Assembly (NCBI GenBank): GCA_017410145.1
Contig: JAFQRJ010000027.1
Coordinates: 1 to 57,906, forward strand
Direction: 5' to 3'
DNA from: Tyzzerella sp.
GTDB lineage: Bacteria > Bacillota > Clostridia > Lachnospirales > Lachnospiraceae
DNA length: 57,906 nt
A program made the position numbers and the translations under genes. The first letter of the stretch is position 1; every line of letters begins with the position of its first letter. A model generated the notes under the pieces. That model saw only the letters and a program-made list of their open reading frames with translations, did not search any database and was not told the origin of the DNA. Below, one piece after another: positions 16,057 to 28,061 of the stretch.

Positions 16057-17244
16057 ATGAAACGCTTTCTGGCATTTTTTGTGTCTTTTATACTGATATG
16101 TGGGTTTGACGTACAAGCAGAGGAACCTACCGGCTTGTATGCGAAGGCAGCTGTACTTATGGATGCAGACAGTGGGAGAGTTCTATTTAACAAGAATGGA
16201 GAAGAAGTTTTGGCAAATGCAAGTACGACAAAAATTTTAACTTGTATACTTGCGTTGGAAGAAGGAAATTTGGATGATATTGTGACAGTGTCAGACAATG
16301 CGGTTGTTCAACCAAGGGTGCATTTGGGAATGCAAAAGGGAGAAGAGTTTGTGTTAAGAGATTTACTGTATTCCCTTATGCTTGAGTCTCACAATGATTC
16401 TGCTGTAGCAATTGCCGAGCATATAGCAGGAACAACAGAAGAATTTGCAAAAAATATGAATAAAAAAGCAAAAAAAATTGGATGCAAAAATACATATTTT
16501 ATTACACCAAACGGACTTGATGAAACAGATGAAAAAGGAAGTCATTCGACAACAGCCACAGACCTCGCAAAGATTATGAGTTATTGCATTATGGAGTCTG
16601 AACAAAAAGATATGTTTATCACCATAACGGGCACCCCAAACCATAGTTTTTCGAATGTGGCAGGTACACGTAATTTCAATTGCTCAAATCACAACTCATT
16701 TTTGAATATGATGGAGGGGGCATTCTCCGGAAAGACCGGATTCACAGGAAAGGCAGGGTATTGTTATGTTGGCGCATTGGAACGAGATGGAAGAACCTTT
16801 GTGGTAGCCCTTCTTGCATGTGGGTGGCCTAACAATAAAAACTATAAGTGGAGTGATACTAGAAAACTGATGGAATATGGGGTAGAGAATTACTCCTATC
16901 GCTCAGTAGAAGAAAAAATCGAGTTGCCGAGGATACCAGTAGAAAATGGAGTGCCATCCGGTGACAGTATTTTTGATGAAGTATATGTGGATTTGGAAGT
17001 TGACTATGGAACCGAAAATGATTTTTCTTTCTTGTTGCGAGATGATGAAAAAATAGAATTAAAAACCACTTATAAAGAAAAACTGACAGCACCTTTGAAG
17101 GCGGGGGAAGGTGTGGGTGAAATTAGTTATTATTTAGATGGAAATGTCTTGAAGGAGTACCCGATTATAGTTGCAGAGCATGTGGAGGAACGTAGTATTG
17201 CGTGGCTTTTTGAAAAGATTGTAGAAATGTATTTTAAATTATAA
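16057..17244 (+). CDS. D-alanyl-D-alanine carboxypeptidase (DacF-like)
   Basis: A 395-residue low-molecular-weight penicillin-binding protein. The signal peptide is residues 1-21 (ends VQAEE). The three serine-transferase motifs are S56-T-T-K59, S111-H-N113 and K226-T-G228, and a C-terminal beta domain precedes an amphipathic membrane-binding tail (SIAWLFEKIVEMYFKL). It trims the terminal D-Ala from peptidoglycan stem peptides outside the cell; the scpB-dacF order recalls the sporulation-linked dacF region of other Firmicutes. A possible -10 TATAAT lies at 16022-16027. It ends in a hairpin shared with the convergent peptidase gene. Confidence 0.93.
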   Translation: MKRFLAFFVSFILICGFDVQAEEPTGLYAKAAVLMDADSGRVLFNKNGEEVLANASTTKILTCILALEEGNLDDIVTVSDNAVVQPRVHLGMQKGEEFVLRDLLYSLMLESHNDSAVAIAEHIAGTTEEFAKNMNKKAKKIGCKNTYFITPNGLDETDEKGSHSTTATDLAKIMSYCIMESEQKDMFITITGTPNHSFSNVAGTRNFNCSNHNSFLNMMEGAFSGKTGFTGKAGYCYVGALERDGRTFVVALLACGWPNNKNYKWSDTRKLMEYGVENYSYRSVEEKIELPRIPVENGVPSGDSIFDEVYVDLEVDYGTENDFSFLLRDDEKIELKTTYKEKLTAPLKAGEGVGEISYYLDGNVLKEYPIIVAEHVEERSIAWLFEKIVEMYFKL

Positions 17245-17277
17245 CAAGGGCAACATTATATTGCCCTTGTGTATTTT
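17244..17277. terminator. Terminator shared by convergent dacF-like and Xaa-Pro aminopeptidase genes
   Basis: ACAAGGGCAA (17244-17253) pairs exactly with TTGCCCTTGT (17261-17270). The stem begins at the last base of the plus-strand stop codon, and the minus-strand stop (17256-17258) is in the loop, so the 3' ends of both genes are part of one hairpin. Confidence 0.85.
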
Positions 17278-19043
17278 TCTAGCCATTCTCGTTCATTATC
17301 ACTTAGATAAGGCGAAACTGTATCGAATACGAGTTTGTGATATGCGTTTAGTTGTGCTTTTTCGTCATCCCGAAGGAGAGAAGAGTCAATCGCATCCAAG
17401 TCAAATGGAACATAGGTAATCACCTCAAAGTGCATGAATTGCCCATATTCATTTGCAATAGCTTTTCTGACAAGCAATTCGTTTTCCAAGCGAATGCCGT
17501 GGGAGCCTTCAATATAAATACCAGGTTCGTTGGTAATGACCATGCCATGTTCTAATTTCCAGGTAACTTCGTTGAGCCCCTGCCAATTAATGCGGGCAGA
17601 TGTCTCGTGGATACTTAGCAGGTATCCTACGCCGTGACCGGTGCCATGTTTATAATCAAGGTTATTATTCCATAAATATTGTCTTGCGAGGATATCCACA
17701 TTTTGACCAGTGCATCCATATAAGAATTTTGCGTTTGAAAGAGCAAGGTTTCCGCGAAGTACATTGGTATAATCCCGTTTTAAGGAAGCATTGATTTCAC
17801 CAATTGCGTAGGTTCTGGTAATATCAGTAGAACCCTCCATATAATTTCCGCCGGTATCACTCAAATAAAGAAAACCTTCTTCTAATTCCACGTTCGTTTC
17901 TTCTGAAGAAGAATAGTGGCACATAGCGGCGTTAGGACCAAATGCGCTAATTGGATCAAAACTTGGCCAAAGGAAATTCTCTTGTTCTTTGCGAAGACTA
18001 TATAGTTTATCTGATGCACTGAGTTCAGTAATTGATTCTTTGCCAATTGTATTTTTGAGCCAATACATAAATTTCGTGTGGGCAACCGCGTCTTTCACAT
18101 GTGCTTTTTTGATATTTTCCACTTCCACATCATTTTTAACAGCCTTCATTAATATACACGGATTGAGCCCGGCTACACGTTTTACCGAGTTAGGGATGAT
18201 GTTATATAATGCATAGTTTAATCTTGCAGGATCAAAGAGTACCACTTCGTCAGGAGACAAATTTTGTGTAAAGGTATATACATCATTGTATGGGTGCAAA
18301 AGAATGTTGTGTTCCTTGAAGTTGTCTTTGATTTCAGACGAAAGTTTTTCGGCGTTTATAAACAAATGCACACAGTCCAGCTTAACAATTGCATAGCAAA
18401 GTACAACCGGGGTGTATGCAATATCACTGCCGCGCATGTTTAACAACCATGCAATGTCATCCAAAGTGATTAATAAATGTGTAGTTGCTTTTGCTTTTTT
18501 CATTTCTTCACGAACACGTTCTAACTTGCTTGCAGTTGATTCGCCGGTGTATGCTTCGCCTAAAAGGAATACCGGTTTTTCGGACATAGCAGGACGATTG
18601 CTCCAGATTTCATCAATCAGGTCAATGTTTGCTTCAATCTGAACGTTCTTGTATGCAAATTTTTCTGCATATTCCTTTCCTTTTGACATGGCTATGACAC
18701 GTCCATCAAACCCAAGCACACCGTTTTCCGGCAAAGCAGCTTCTAAATATTCCTCAACGGTTGGGACATCTGGATTCCCCATTTTATATAACTTCACGCC
18801 ACTTCCGGCAAGCTCCTTTTCTGCCTGAATAAAATAGCGCCCATCTGTCCATAGTCCGGCTTCTGTTTGGGTAATAACAGCAGTGCCGGCAGAACCAGTA
18901 AAACCAGTAATAAATTCCCTTGCTTTAAAATAATCACCCACATATTCGCTTTGGTGATTATCTGAGGACGGCACAATATATGCATCTATATTTTTTTCCT
19001 TCATTAACTGCCGTAGGGCAGTAATACGTTGTTGAATGGTCAT
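17256..19043 (-). CDS. Xaa-Pro aminopeptidase (M24B)
   Basis: A 595-residue cytoplasmic metallopeptidase with the two N-terminal creatinase-like domains (opening IDAYIVPSSDNHQSEYVGDY) and a C-terminal pita-bread domain. The metal ligands are in YLSDTGGNYMEGSTDITRT (two Asp), HGTGHGVGY (His), NEPGIY (Glu) and RLENELLV (Glu). It removes an N-terminal residue in front of proline. The length matches the long eukaryote-like aminopeptidase P type common in Clostridia rather than the 440-residue E. coli PepP. ATG 19043 has AAGGAGGGG just upstream on the minus strand. Confidence 0.94.
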   Translation of the reverse strand: MTIQQRITALRQLMKEKNIDAYIVPSSDNHQSEYVGDYFKAREFITGFTGSAGTAVITQTEAGLWTDGRYFIQAEKELAGSGVKLYKMGNPDVPTVEEYLEAALPENGVLGFDGRVIAMSKGKEYAEKFAYKNVQIEANIDLIDEIWSNRPAMSEKPVFLLGEAYTGESTASKLERVREEMKKAKATTHLLITLDDIAWLLNMRGSDIAYTPVVLCYAIVKLDCVHLFINAEKLSSEIKDNFKEHNILLHPYNDVYTFTQNLSPDEVVLFDPARLNYALYNIIPNSVKRVAGLNPCILMKAVKNDVEVENIKKAHVKDAVAHTKFMYWLKNTIGKESITELSASDKLYSLRKEQENFLWPSFDPISAFGPNAAMCHYSSSEETNVELEEGFLYLSDTGGNYMEGSTDITRTYAIGEINASLKRDYTNVLRGNLALSNAKFLYGCTGQNVDILARQYLWNNNLDYKHGTGHGVGYLLSIHETSARINWQGLNEVTWKLEHGMVITNEPGIYIEGSHGIRLENELLVRKAIANEYGQFMHFEVITYVPFDLDAIDSSLLRDDEKAQLNAYHKLVFDTVSPYLSDNEREWLEKYTRAI

Positions 19044-19066
19044 AAATTCCCCTCCTTTTTATACGG

Positions 19067-19094
19067 ATTATACCACATAAATATTATATTGCAA
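19067..19094 (-). promoter_or_regulatory. Promoter of the Xaa-Pro aminopeptidase gene
   Basis: On the minus strand, TTGCAA (19094-19089), 16-base spacer, TATAAT (19072-19067), 24 bases before the start codon. Confidence 0.7.
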
Positions 19095-19134
19095 AATTTA
19101 ACGCAGATTTAACAAAAATTCGACAGAAAAATGT

Positions 19135-19163
19135 TTGCCTTAATTTGACAGTTGCATTATAAT
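19135..19163 (+). promoter_or_regulatory. Promoter of the Na+-pump decarboxylase cluster
   Basis: TTGCCT (19135-19140), 17-base spacer, TATAAT (19158-19163). A TTGACA at 19145-19150 is also present but is too close to this -10. Confidence 0.6.
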
Positions 19164-19211
19164 AGATAATGGCTGAAAATTTTTATTAAATATAAATGGA
19201 GGGCTTGAGTT

Positions 19212-20651
19212 ATGAGCAATGCAACATCAAACAGCCTCGCAAGTACAAGAATTGCCGCTTTACTTGACGAGGGAAGCTTTGTTGAAATCGGTGGCGCTAT
19301 TACAGCAAGAACAACGGATTTTAACATGCAACAAAAAGAGACTCCAGCAGACGGTGTTATTACCGGTTATGGAGTGATTGATGGCAACTTAGTGTATGTT
19401 TATAGCCAGGATGCAACTGTTTTAAAAGGTTCTATTGGTGAAATGCATGCGAAGAAGATTGCAAACATCTATGATATGGCAATGAAAATGGGAGCACCTG
19501 TTATTGGTTTGGTAGACTGTGCGGGACTCCGACTTCAGGAAGCAACAGATGCATTAAATGCGTTTGGTAGTGTTTACTGCAAACAAGCAATGGCATCAGG
19601 GGTGATTCCACAGATTACAGCGGTGTTTGGAAAATGCGGTGGTGGACTTGCAGTAGCATCTGCAATGACAGATTTTACATTTATGGAAGGTAAGAATGGA
19701 AAATTATTCTTAAATTCTCCAAATGCCATCGAAGGAAATGAAATTTCAAAATGTGATACTTCATCAGCGGCATTCCAAAGTGAAAAAGCAGGATTGGTTG
19801 ATGTAGTTGGTACAGAAGCAGATATCATGGAAGAAATTCGTGCATTGGTAAGCATCTTACCTGCAAATAACGAGGATGATGCTTCTTATGATGAATGTTT
19901 GGACGATTTAAATCGTGCTTGTGAAGGGATTGAAAATGCAGCAGATGACACTGCATTAGTTGCAGCTATGATTTCTGACGACAACATGTTCTTCGAAACA
20001 AAAAGAGCTTATGCAAAAGATATGGTAACAGGTTTCGTTCGTTTGAACGGTATGACTGTTGGTGTGGTTGCAAACCGTTCAAAAGTTTACGATGAAGACG
20101 GAAATGTAGCAGAAGAATTTGATGGCACACTCTCAGAGGCGGGATGCAAGAAAGCTTCTGACTTTGTAGAATTTTGTGATGCATTCAACATTCCTGTTGT
20201 TTCATTTACAAATGTGACTGGTTTCAGAGCATGTGAATGTGCAGAAAAGAGATTGGCAAGAGAGATTGCGAAACTTACTTACGCATTTGCGAATGCAACA
20301 GTTCCAAAAGTTAACGTAGTAATCGGTAAAGCTTATGGAAGTGCATACATTACAATGAATAGCAAATCTATCGGTGCAGATATGGTATATGCATGGCCTA
20401 ATTCTGAAATCGGTATGATGGATGCTAATCTTGCGGCTAAAATCATGTACGCAGACGCTGATGCTGCAACAATCAATGAAAAAGCTGCAGAGTATAAAGA
20501 ATTACAGTCTAGCCCAATGGCAGCAGCTAGACGTGGATATGTAGATACAATCATTGCACCTGCTGATACAAGAAAGTACTTAATCGGTGCATTTGAAATG
20601 TTATTTACAAAGAGAGAAGAACGCCCGGCAAAGAAACACGGAACAATTTAG
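19212..20651 (+). CDS. Acyl-CoA carboxyltransferase subunit (MmdA/PccB-like) of a biotin decarboxylase
   Basis: A 479-residue crotonase-fold carboxyltransferase with two homologous halves. The N-half includes the oxyanion-forming glycine stretch FGKCGGGLAVASAMTDF; the C-half includes the FANATVPKVNVVIGKAYGSA segment and the WPNSEIGMMD tail element. These enzymes move a carboxyl group between an acyl-CoA (methylmalonyl-, glutaconyl- or propionyl-CoA) and biotin. It is the first gene of a cluster with a gamma-like anchor, a biotin carrier, the beta Na+ pump and an oxaloacetate/pyruvate carboxyltransferase. Which acyl-CoA it uses cannot be read from sequence alone. Confidence 0.88.
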   Translation: MSNATSNSLASTRIAALLDEGSFVEIGGAITARTTDFNMQQKETPADGVITGYGVIDGNLVYVYSQDATVLKGSIGEMHAKKIANIYDMAMKMGAPVIGLVDCAGLRLQEATDALNAFGSVYCKQAMASGVIPQITAVFGKCGGGLAVASAMTDFTFMEGKNGKLFLNSPNAIEGNEISKCDTSSAAFQSEKAGLVDVVGTEADIMEEIRALVSILPANNEDDASYDECLDDLNRACEGIENAADDTALVAAMISDDNMFFETKRAYAKDMVTGFVRLNGMTVGVVANRSKVYDEDGNVAEEFDGTLSEAGCKKASDFVEFCDAFNIPVVSFTNVTGFRACECAEKRLAREIAKLTYAFANATVPKVNVVIGKAYGSAYITMNSKSIGADMVYAWPNSEIGMMDANLAAKIMYADADAATINEKAAEYKELQSSPMAAARRGYVDTIIAPADTRKYLIGAFEMLFTKREERPAKKHGTI

Positions 20652-20664
20652 TGAGGTGAGGCAA

Positions 20665-21423
20665 GTGAAGAAAAAGATTAGTTTATTACTTTGTGTTCTT
20701 GTTATGGCCTTAAGTTTTGTGGGATGTTCAGAAGAAAAGGTGTCTAAGACAACAAGAGAGACATTGGAACAAAGTGCAGAAGTGTTTATCGGCAGCTTCT
20801 CACAGATGGCAGATGAGGACCTTGAAAGTTTCAAAACAGTTTCGGATTTTCAGTTAGATTACATTATGATGTCAAACTATCTTCCGGTAACTGGTGAGAA
20901 TTTCTTAGCCATTATTAATTCATGGCAGGCTGCAGAAGCAGAATGCGGTGAGTATGTGAGCCATGGTGATTATGAAGTCACAGCAAAGAATGATGGATAT
21001 GAAGTTTCTACAGAAGCAGAATATGAAGTCAGAAAAGCGACGATTCTTTTTGTTTTTGATGAAAAGATGAACGTTGAGTCGATGGATGTATCGGCTAAAT
21101 TTTCCATGGGAGAAGTGCTTACAAAAGCAGGTTTGAACACCTTGTTAGGTATGGGAACTGTATTTGTAGTATTAATTTTCCTTGCTTTCTTAATTTCCTT
21201 GATGAAGTACATTCCTGTACTTATGAGTTTCTTTGACAAGAAGGAAAAGAAAGCAGAAGTGAAAGAAGCTGCTCAAACGGTAGCGGTTGATGATACAGTA
21301 GAAATGACAGATGATTTAGAACTGATTGCAGTTATTACAGCAGCAATTGCAGCTGGGGAAGGCACAAGTACAGATGGCTTTGTAGTACGTTCGATTAGAA
21401 GAAGAACATCAAATAATTGGTAA
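20665..21423 (+). CDS. OadG-like gamma subunit with lipoprotein N-terminus
   Basis: A 252-residue protein starting at GTG 20665 after GAGGTGAGG. Residues 1-21 are a lipoprotein signal (VMALSFVGC, lipobox Cys then SEEK). An extracytoplasmic domain of about 130 residues follows. One membrane helix (about 154-176, TVFVVLIFLAFLISLMKYI) leads to a cytoplasmic tail ending FVVRSIRRRTSNNW. The helix and this tail match OadG/MmdD gamma subunits, which anchor and stabilise the Na+-pump complex. Typical OadG is only about 85 residues, so the lipidated outer domain is an addition. It lies between the carboxyltransferase and the biotin carrier. Confidence 0.8.
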   Translation: MKKKISLLLCVLVMALSFVGCSEEKVSKTTRETLEQSAEVFIGSFSQMADEDLESFKTVSDFQLDYIMMSNYLPVTGENFLAIINSWQAAEAECGEYVSHGDYEVTAKNDGYEVSTEAEYEVRKATILFVFDEKMNVESMDVSAKFSMGEVLTKAGLNTLLGMGTVFVVLIFLAFLISLMKYIPVLMSFFDKKEKKAEVKEAAQTVAVDDTVEMTDDLELIAVITAAIAAGEGTSTDGFVVRSIRRRTSNNW

Positions 21424-21440
21424 TAATATTGGAGGAATAG

Positions 21441-21812
21441 ATGATGAAAAGTTATACAATTACAGTAAACGGAAATGTATATGACGTAACAGTAGAAGAA
21501 AATGTTGGAGGAGCAGTAGCTCCGGCACCAAGAAAAGCAGCAGCTCCGGTTGCTCCAAAAGCAGCTCCGGCAGCACCTAAGGCTTCTGGCAATGCAGGTA
21601 GCATTCAAGTTACAGCAGGTGCAGCAGGTAAAGTGTTTAAGGTAGAAGCAAATGTAGGACAAAGCGTGAAAAAAGGTGATGCAGTTATCATTATTGAAGC
21701 AATGAAGATGGAAATTCCTGTAGTAGCTCCGGAAGATGGTACTGTTGCAAGTATTGATGTGGCAGTTGGTGATGCGGTAGAAGCAGGAGCAGTTTTAGCT
21801 ACATTAAACTAA
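21441..21812 (+). CDS. Biotin carrier protein of the decarboxylase
   Basis: A 123-residue protein with a biotinyl domain: EAMKMEI with the biotinylated Lys at residue 89. An Ala/Pro/Lys linker (residues about 26-49) allows the arm to swing, and a 25-residue N-terminal beta segment (SYTITVNGNVYDVTVEE) is typical of MmdC/GcdC. It shuttles carboxyl from carboxyltransferase to the beta subunit. GGAGG lies a few bases upstream; ATG 21444 is an equally possible start. Confidence 0.94.
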   Translation: MMKSYTITVNGNVYDVTVEENVGGAVAPAPRKAAAPVAPKAAPAAPKASGNAGSIQVTAGAAGKVFKVEANVGQSVKKGDAVIIIEAMKMEIPVVAPEDGTVASIDVAVGDAVEAGAVLATLN

Positions 21813-21850
21813 TTAAGACATCGTAGTTTCACTACATTAGGAGGTTAAAA

Positions 21851-23002
21851 ATGGAATATATTTTAAATACATTAGGAAACCTCGTAGAGCAGACCGCATT
21901 TTTGAATTTAACCTTTGGTAACTTCATTATGATCGGTGTTGCCTGCGTGTTCCTATATTTAGCAATCAGACATGGTTTTGAGCCATTGCTGCTTGTGCCA
22001 ATTGCTTTTGGTATGCTTTTGGTTAATATTTTCCCAGATATTATGATATCGCCGGAAGAAGCAGAAAACGGTGTGGGTGGATTGCTTCATTATTTCTATG
22101 TTTTAGATGAATGGTCAATTTTACCGTCGCTGATTTTCTTGGGTGTTGGTGCGATGACAGACTTTGGTCCGCTAATTGCAAACCCAAAAAGCTTTCTTCT
22201 TGGTGCAGCAGCACAGTTTGGTATCTTTGCAGCATACCTTGGTGCGATGGCTTTGGGATTTTCAGACAAGGCAGCAGCAGCTATTTCAATTATCGGTGGA
22301 GCAGATGGTCCAACCTCTATCTTCCTTGCAGGTAAGTTGGAGCAGACGGCAATTATGGGGCCTATCGCGGTAGCGGCATATTCTTATATGTCATTGGTAC
22401 CGGTTATTCAACCGCCAATTATGAAATTATTGACAACAGAAGAAGAACGTAAGATTAAAATGGAACAATTAAGACCAGTTTCTCAATTGGAAAAAATCTT
22501 ATTCCCAATTATCATTACAATCGTTGTATGTTTGATTCTTCCTACAACAGCACCACTTGTTGGTATGTTGATGTTAGGTAACTTGTTCAGAGAATCAGGC
22601 GTGGTAAGACAGTTGACAGATACAGCATCCAATGCACTTATGTACATCGTAGTTATTTTACTTGGTACATCCGTAGGTGCAACCACAAGTGCAGAAGCAT
22701 TTCTGAACTGGGATACAATTAAAATTGTATTGTTAGGATTGATTGCGTTTGCATTTGGTACGGCAGCGGGTGTAATCTTTGGTAAGATTATGTGTAAGGC
22801 GACCGGTGGAAAAATCAATCCACTCATTGGTTCGGCAGGTGTATCTGCGGTTCCTATGGCAGCCCGTGTATCGCAAAAGGTTGGTGCAGAGGCTGACCCT
22901 ACAAACTTCTTATTAATGCATGCTATGGGACCAAACGTTGCAGGTGTTATCGGTACAGCAGTAGCTGCCGGTACATTTATGGCAATCTTTGGTGTGAAAT
23001 AA
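21851..23002 (+). CDS. oadB: Na+-translocating decarboxylase beta subunit
   Basis: A 383-residue polytopic membrane protein with the defining GGADGPTSIF motif (residues 149-158, D152 being the Na+/carboxybiotin aspartate), the upstream FLGVGAMTDFGPL and the C-terminal SAVPMAARVSQ...HAMGPNVAGVIG block. It decarboxylates carboxybiotin and exports Na+. The family is shared by oxaloacetate, methylmalonyl-CoA and glutaconyl-CoA decarboxylases, so the symbol denotes the subunit type, not the substrate. The start follows TTAGGAGG. Confidence 0.95.
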   Translation: MEYILNTLGNLVEQTAFLNLTFGNFIMIGVACVFLYLAIRHGFEPLLLVPIAFGMLLVNIFPDIMISPEEAENGVGGLLHYFYVLDEWSILPSLIFLGVGAMTDFGPLIANPKSFLLGAAAQFGIFAAYLGAMALGFSDKAAAAISIIGGADGPTSIFLAGKLEQTAIMGPIAVAAYSYMSLVPVIQPPIMKLLTTEEERKIKMEQLRPVSQLEKILFPIIITIVVCLILPTTAPLVGMLMLGNLFRESGVVRQLTDTASNALMYIVVILLGTSVGATTSAEAFLNWDTIKIVLLGLIAFAFGTAAGVIFGKIMCKATGGKINPLIGSAGVSAVPMAARVSQKVGAEADPTNFLLMHAMGPNVAGVIGTAVAAGTFMAIFGVK

Positions 23003-23019
23003 TTATGGAGGACAATAAA

Positions 23020-25934
<2,915 letters not shown>

Positions 25935-25937
25935 TAT

Positions 25938-25988
25938 AAAAACATTGCTTAAAAACATGATTTTACCATGATTTAAGCAATGTTTTTT
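25938..25988 (+). terminator. Terminator after glpK
   Basis: AAAAACATTGCTTAAA (25938-25953) pairs with TTTAAGCAATGTTTTT (25972-25987) and runs into T residues; a 16-bp stem. Confidence 0.92.
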
Positions 25989-26062
25989 TAGTATAATATT
26001 GACAAATCAATGATTTTGCAGAGTTATATGAACAGATTGCCTTTCTTTACGAATAATTTTAC

Positions 26063-26091
26063 TTGATGTTTTCTACCAAATATCGCATAAT
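26063..26091 (+). promoter_or_regulatory. Promoter of the FAD oxidoreductase-cmk-ispH unit
   Basis: TTGATG (26063-26068), 17-base spacer, CATAAT (26086-26091). The rest of the 25989-26131 gap holds a TTGACA (25999-26004) without a well-spaced -10, and no small ORF worth calling. Confidence 0.6.
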
Positions 26092-26131
26092 AAAAGAAAT
26101 CGTTGTATTAAGAGAAAATGGGGACATGTAA

Positions 26132-27370
26132 ATGATTAAGGTTCTTGTAGTAGGTGGCGGGGCGGCCGGTATGTTTGCGGCGATTTTTGCAGCCTACAAT
26201 GGAAATGAAGTGCATATATTTGAGAAAAATGAAAAACTAGGGAAAAAGCTGTTTATCACAGGGAAAGGCCGATGTAATATTACCAATGCAAGTGATATGG
26301 AGACACTTTTTTCATCTGTGGTCACGAATTCCAAATTTCTGTACAGTAGTTTTTATGGCTATACGAATCAAGATGTGATTGAGTTTTTTGAACGAATTGG
26401 TGTAAATACTAAGATTGAACGTGGAAATCGTGTATTTCCGGTTTCAGACCATTCTTCTGACGTAATCGCAGGGCTGACACGAGAATTGCAGCAATTAGGT
26501 GTAGAGATTCATTTGCATACAGCGGTTAAGAAGGTTGTTGGAAAAGAACGTTTCGAGTACATCGAACTGCAGAAGGGAACAAGAATAGAAGGCGATGTTT
26601 GTATTGTCGCAACCGGTGGATTTTCCTACCAGACAACCGGTTCAACAGGAGATGGGTATCGATTCGCAAAGGAACTTGGTCATCAGGTGACAGGAATATT
26701 GCCGGCGTTAGTTCCACTGACCATCAAAGAATGGTATGCAAAAGAATTGCAGGGGCTATCCCTACGCAATGTGAAAGCAACCATCTATGACGAAAAAAAG
26801 AAGCTATATGATGATTTTGGAGAAATGCTGTTTACCCATTATGGTGTGAGTGGGCCGTTGATGCTGAGTGCAAGCAGTTATATAGGAAATATACTTAAAG
26901 AAAAAGAATTAAAATTGGTGATAGATTTGAAACCGGCTCTTACAAGCGAACAATTAGACCAGCGTGTATTGCGAGACTTTGAGGAAAACATGAATAAAAG
27001 TTTTAAAAATGCAATTGGAAAATTGTTCCCGACAAAATTGATTCCGATTATGTTAGAATTAAGTGGGATTGACCCGGATAAAAAAGTGAATTTGATTTCA
27101 AAAGAAGAAAGACAACAATTTGTTTTATTGATTAAGAATTTCACCATGACCATTACGGGACTTCGCGATTTTAATGAAGCAATTATCACAAAGGGCGGCA
27201 TTTCGGTAAAAGAGGTAAACCCATCTACAATGGAATCAAAGTTGGTAAAAGGATTGTATTTCGCAGGAGAAGTTCTTGATTTGGATGCACTGACCGGTGG
27301 ATTTAATCTGCAGATTGCATGGTCCACAGGCTATGCGGCTGGAAATAGTATCTGTGATTGGAATAAATAA
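26132..27370 (+). CDS. HI0933/YtfP-family FAD-dependent oxidoreductase
   Basis: A 412-residue flavoprotein opening with the dinucleotide loop VVGGGAAGMFAAI, followed by FEKNEKLGKKLFITGKGRCNITN, the signature of the HI0933/YhiN/BaiN group. The C-terminal FAGEVLDLDALTGGFNLQIAWSTG closes the FAD site. These enzymes are thought to act as flavin reductases or dehydrogenases with unclear physiological substrates; some clostridial relatives are annotated in bile-acid reduction, which is not implied here. It precedes cmk by 20 bases in a conserved-looking core operon. Confidence 0.92.
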   Translation: MIKVLVVGGGAAGMFAAIFAAYNGNEVHIFEKNEKLGKKLFITGKGRCNITNASDMETLFSSVVTNSKFLYSSFYGYTNQDVIEFFERIGVNTKIERGNRVFPVSDHSSDVIAGLTRELQQLGVEIHLHTAVKKVVGKERFEYIELQKGTRIEGDVCIVATGGFSYQTTGSTGDGYRFAKELGHQVTGILPALVPLTIKEWYAKELQGLSLRNVKATIYDEKKKLYDDFGEMLFTHYGVSGPLMLSASSYIGNILKEKELKLVIDLKPALTSEQLDQRVLRDFEENMNKSFKNAIGKLFPTKLIPIMLELSGIDPDKKVNLISKEERQQFVLLIKNFTMTITGLRDFNEAIITKGGISVKEVNPSTMESKLVKGLYFAGEVLDLDALTGGFNLQIAWSTGYAAGNSICDWNK

Positions 27371-27390
27371 ATATAACGGAGGATAAGAAA

Positions 27391-28047
27391 ATGGGATATA
27401 ATGTAGCAATTGACGGACCTGCAGGTGCAGGAAAAAGTACAGTGGCAAAGAGGGTTGCAAAGGAATTAGGCTTTATTTACGTGGACACAGGTGCAATGTA
27501 TCGTGCATTGGCAGTCTTCTTTTTGAAGAAAGGATTGAAACCAGAGGATACGAAAGAGATAGCGGAAGTATGCAAAGAAGCTGAAGTTTCCATTGGATAT
27601 GAAGAAGGTATTCAACAGGTTTATTTAAATAGGGAAAATGTGACCTCCTTACTTCGCACAGAAGAAGTTGGGAATATGGCATCTGTAAGTTCTGCGGTAA
27701 GAGAAGTTCGTGCACAACTTTTGGAACTTCAAAGAGAACTTGCAAGAACCAAGGATGTGGTAATGGATGGTCGTGATATTGGAACCAATATTTTGCCAAA
27801 CGCAGATGTGAAAGTATATTTGACTGCAAGTGTAGAAACACGTGCAAAAAGAAGATATCTTGAATTACAGGAAAAGGGTGTGGAATGTAATTTGGAGGAT
27901 ATTGCCCGGGACATCGAAGAACGCGATACCAGAGATATGAATCGTGAGATTGCACCACTTAAACAAGCGGAGGATGCGATACTAGTTGATAGCTCCGATA
28001 TGACAATTGATGAAGTGGTGGATACAATCAAATCATTATGTAAGTAG
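27391..28047 (+). CDS. cmk: Cytidylate kinase
   Basis: A 218-residue P-loop kinase: IDGPAGAGKST (residues 7-17), YVDTGAMYRA (substrate loop), VMDGRDIGT and RDTRDMNREIAPLK. It phosphorylates CMP/dCMP in pyrimidine nucleotide synthesis. The length is standard. The RBS GGAGG lies about nine bases before ATG 27391; ispH follows after 14 bases. Confidence 0.97.
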   Translation: MGYNVAIDGPAGAGKSTVAKRVAKELGFIYVDTGAMYRALAVFFLKKGLKPEDTKEIAEVCKEAEVSIGYEEGIQQVYLNRENVTSLLRTEEVGNMASVSSAVREVRAQLLELQRELARTKDVVMDGRDIGTNILPNADVKVYLTASVETRAKRRYLELQEKGVECNLEDIARDIEERDTRDMNREIAPLKQAEDAILVDSSDMTIDEVVDTIKSLCK

Positions 28048-28061
28048 GAAAAGGGAGAAGC

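Noticed and set aside
19145-19163. TTGACA as the -35 of the decarboxylase promoter
   Set aside because: Only seven bases separate it from the TATAAT; TTGCCT at 19135 has the proper 17-base spacing.
25935-26131. tRNA or small RNA gene in the gap after glpK
   Set aside because: No cloverleaf, no CCA-type end; the gap is explained by a terminator and a promoter.
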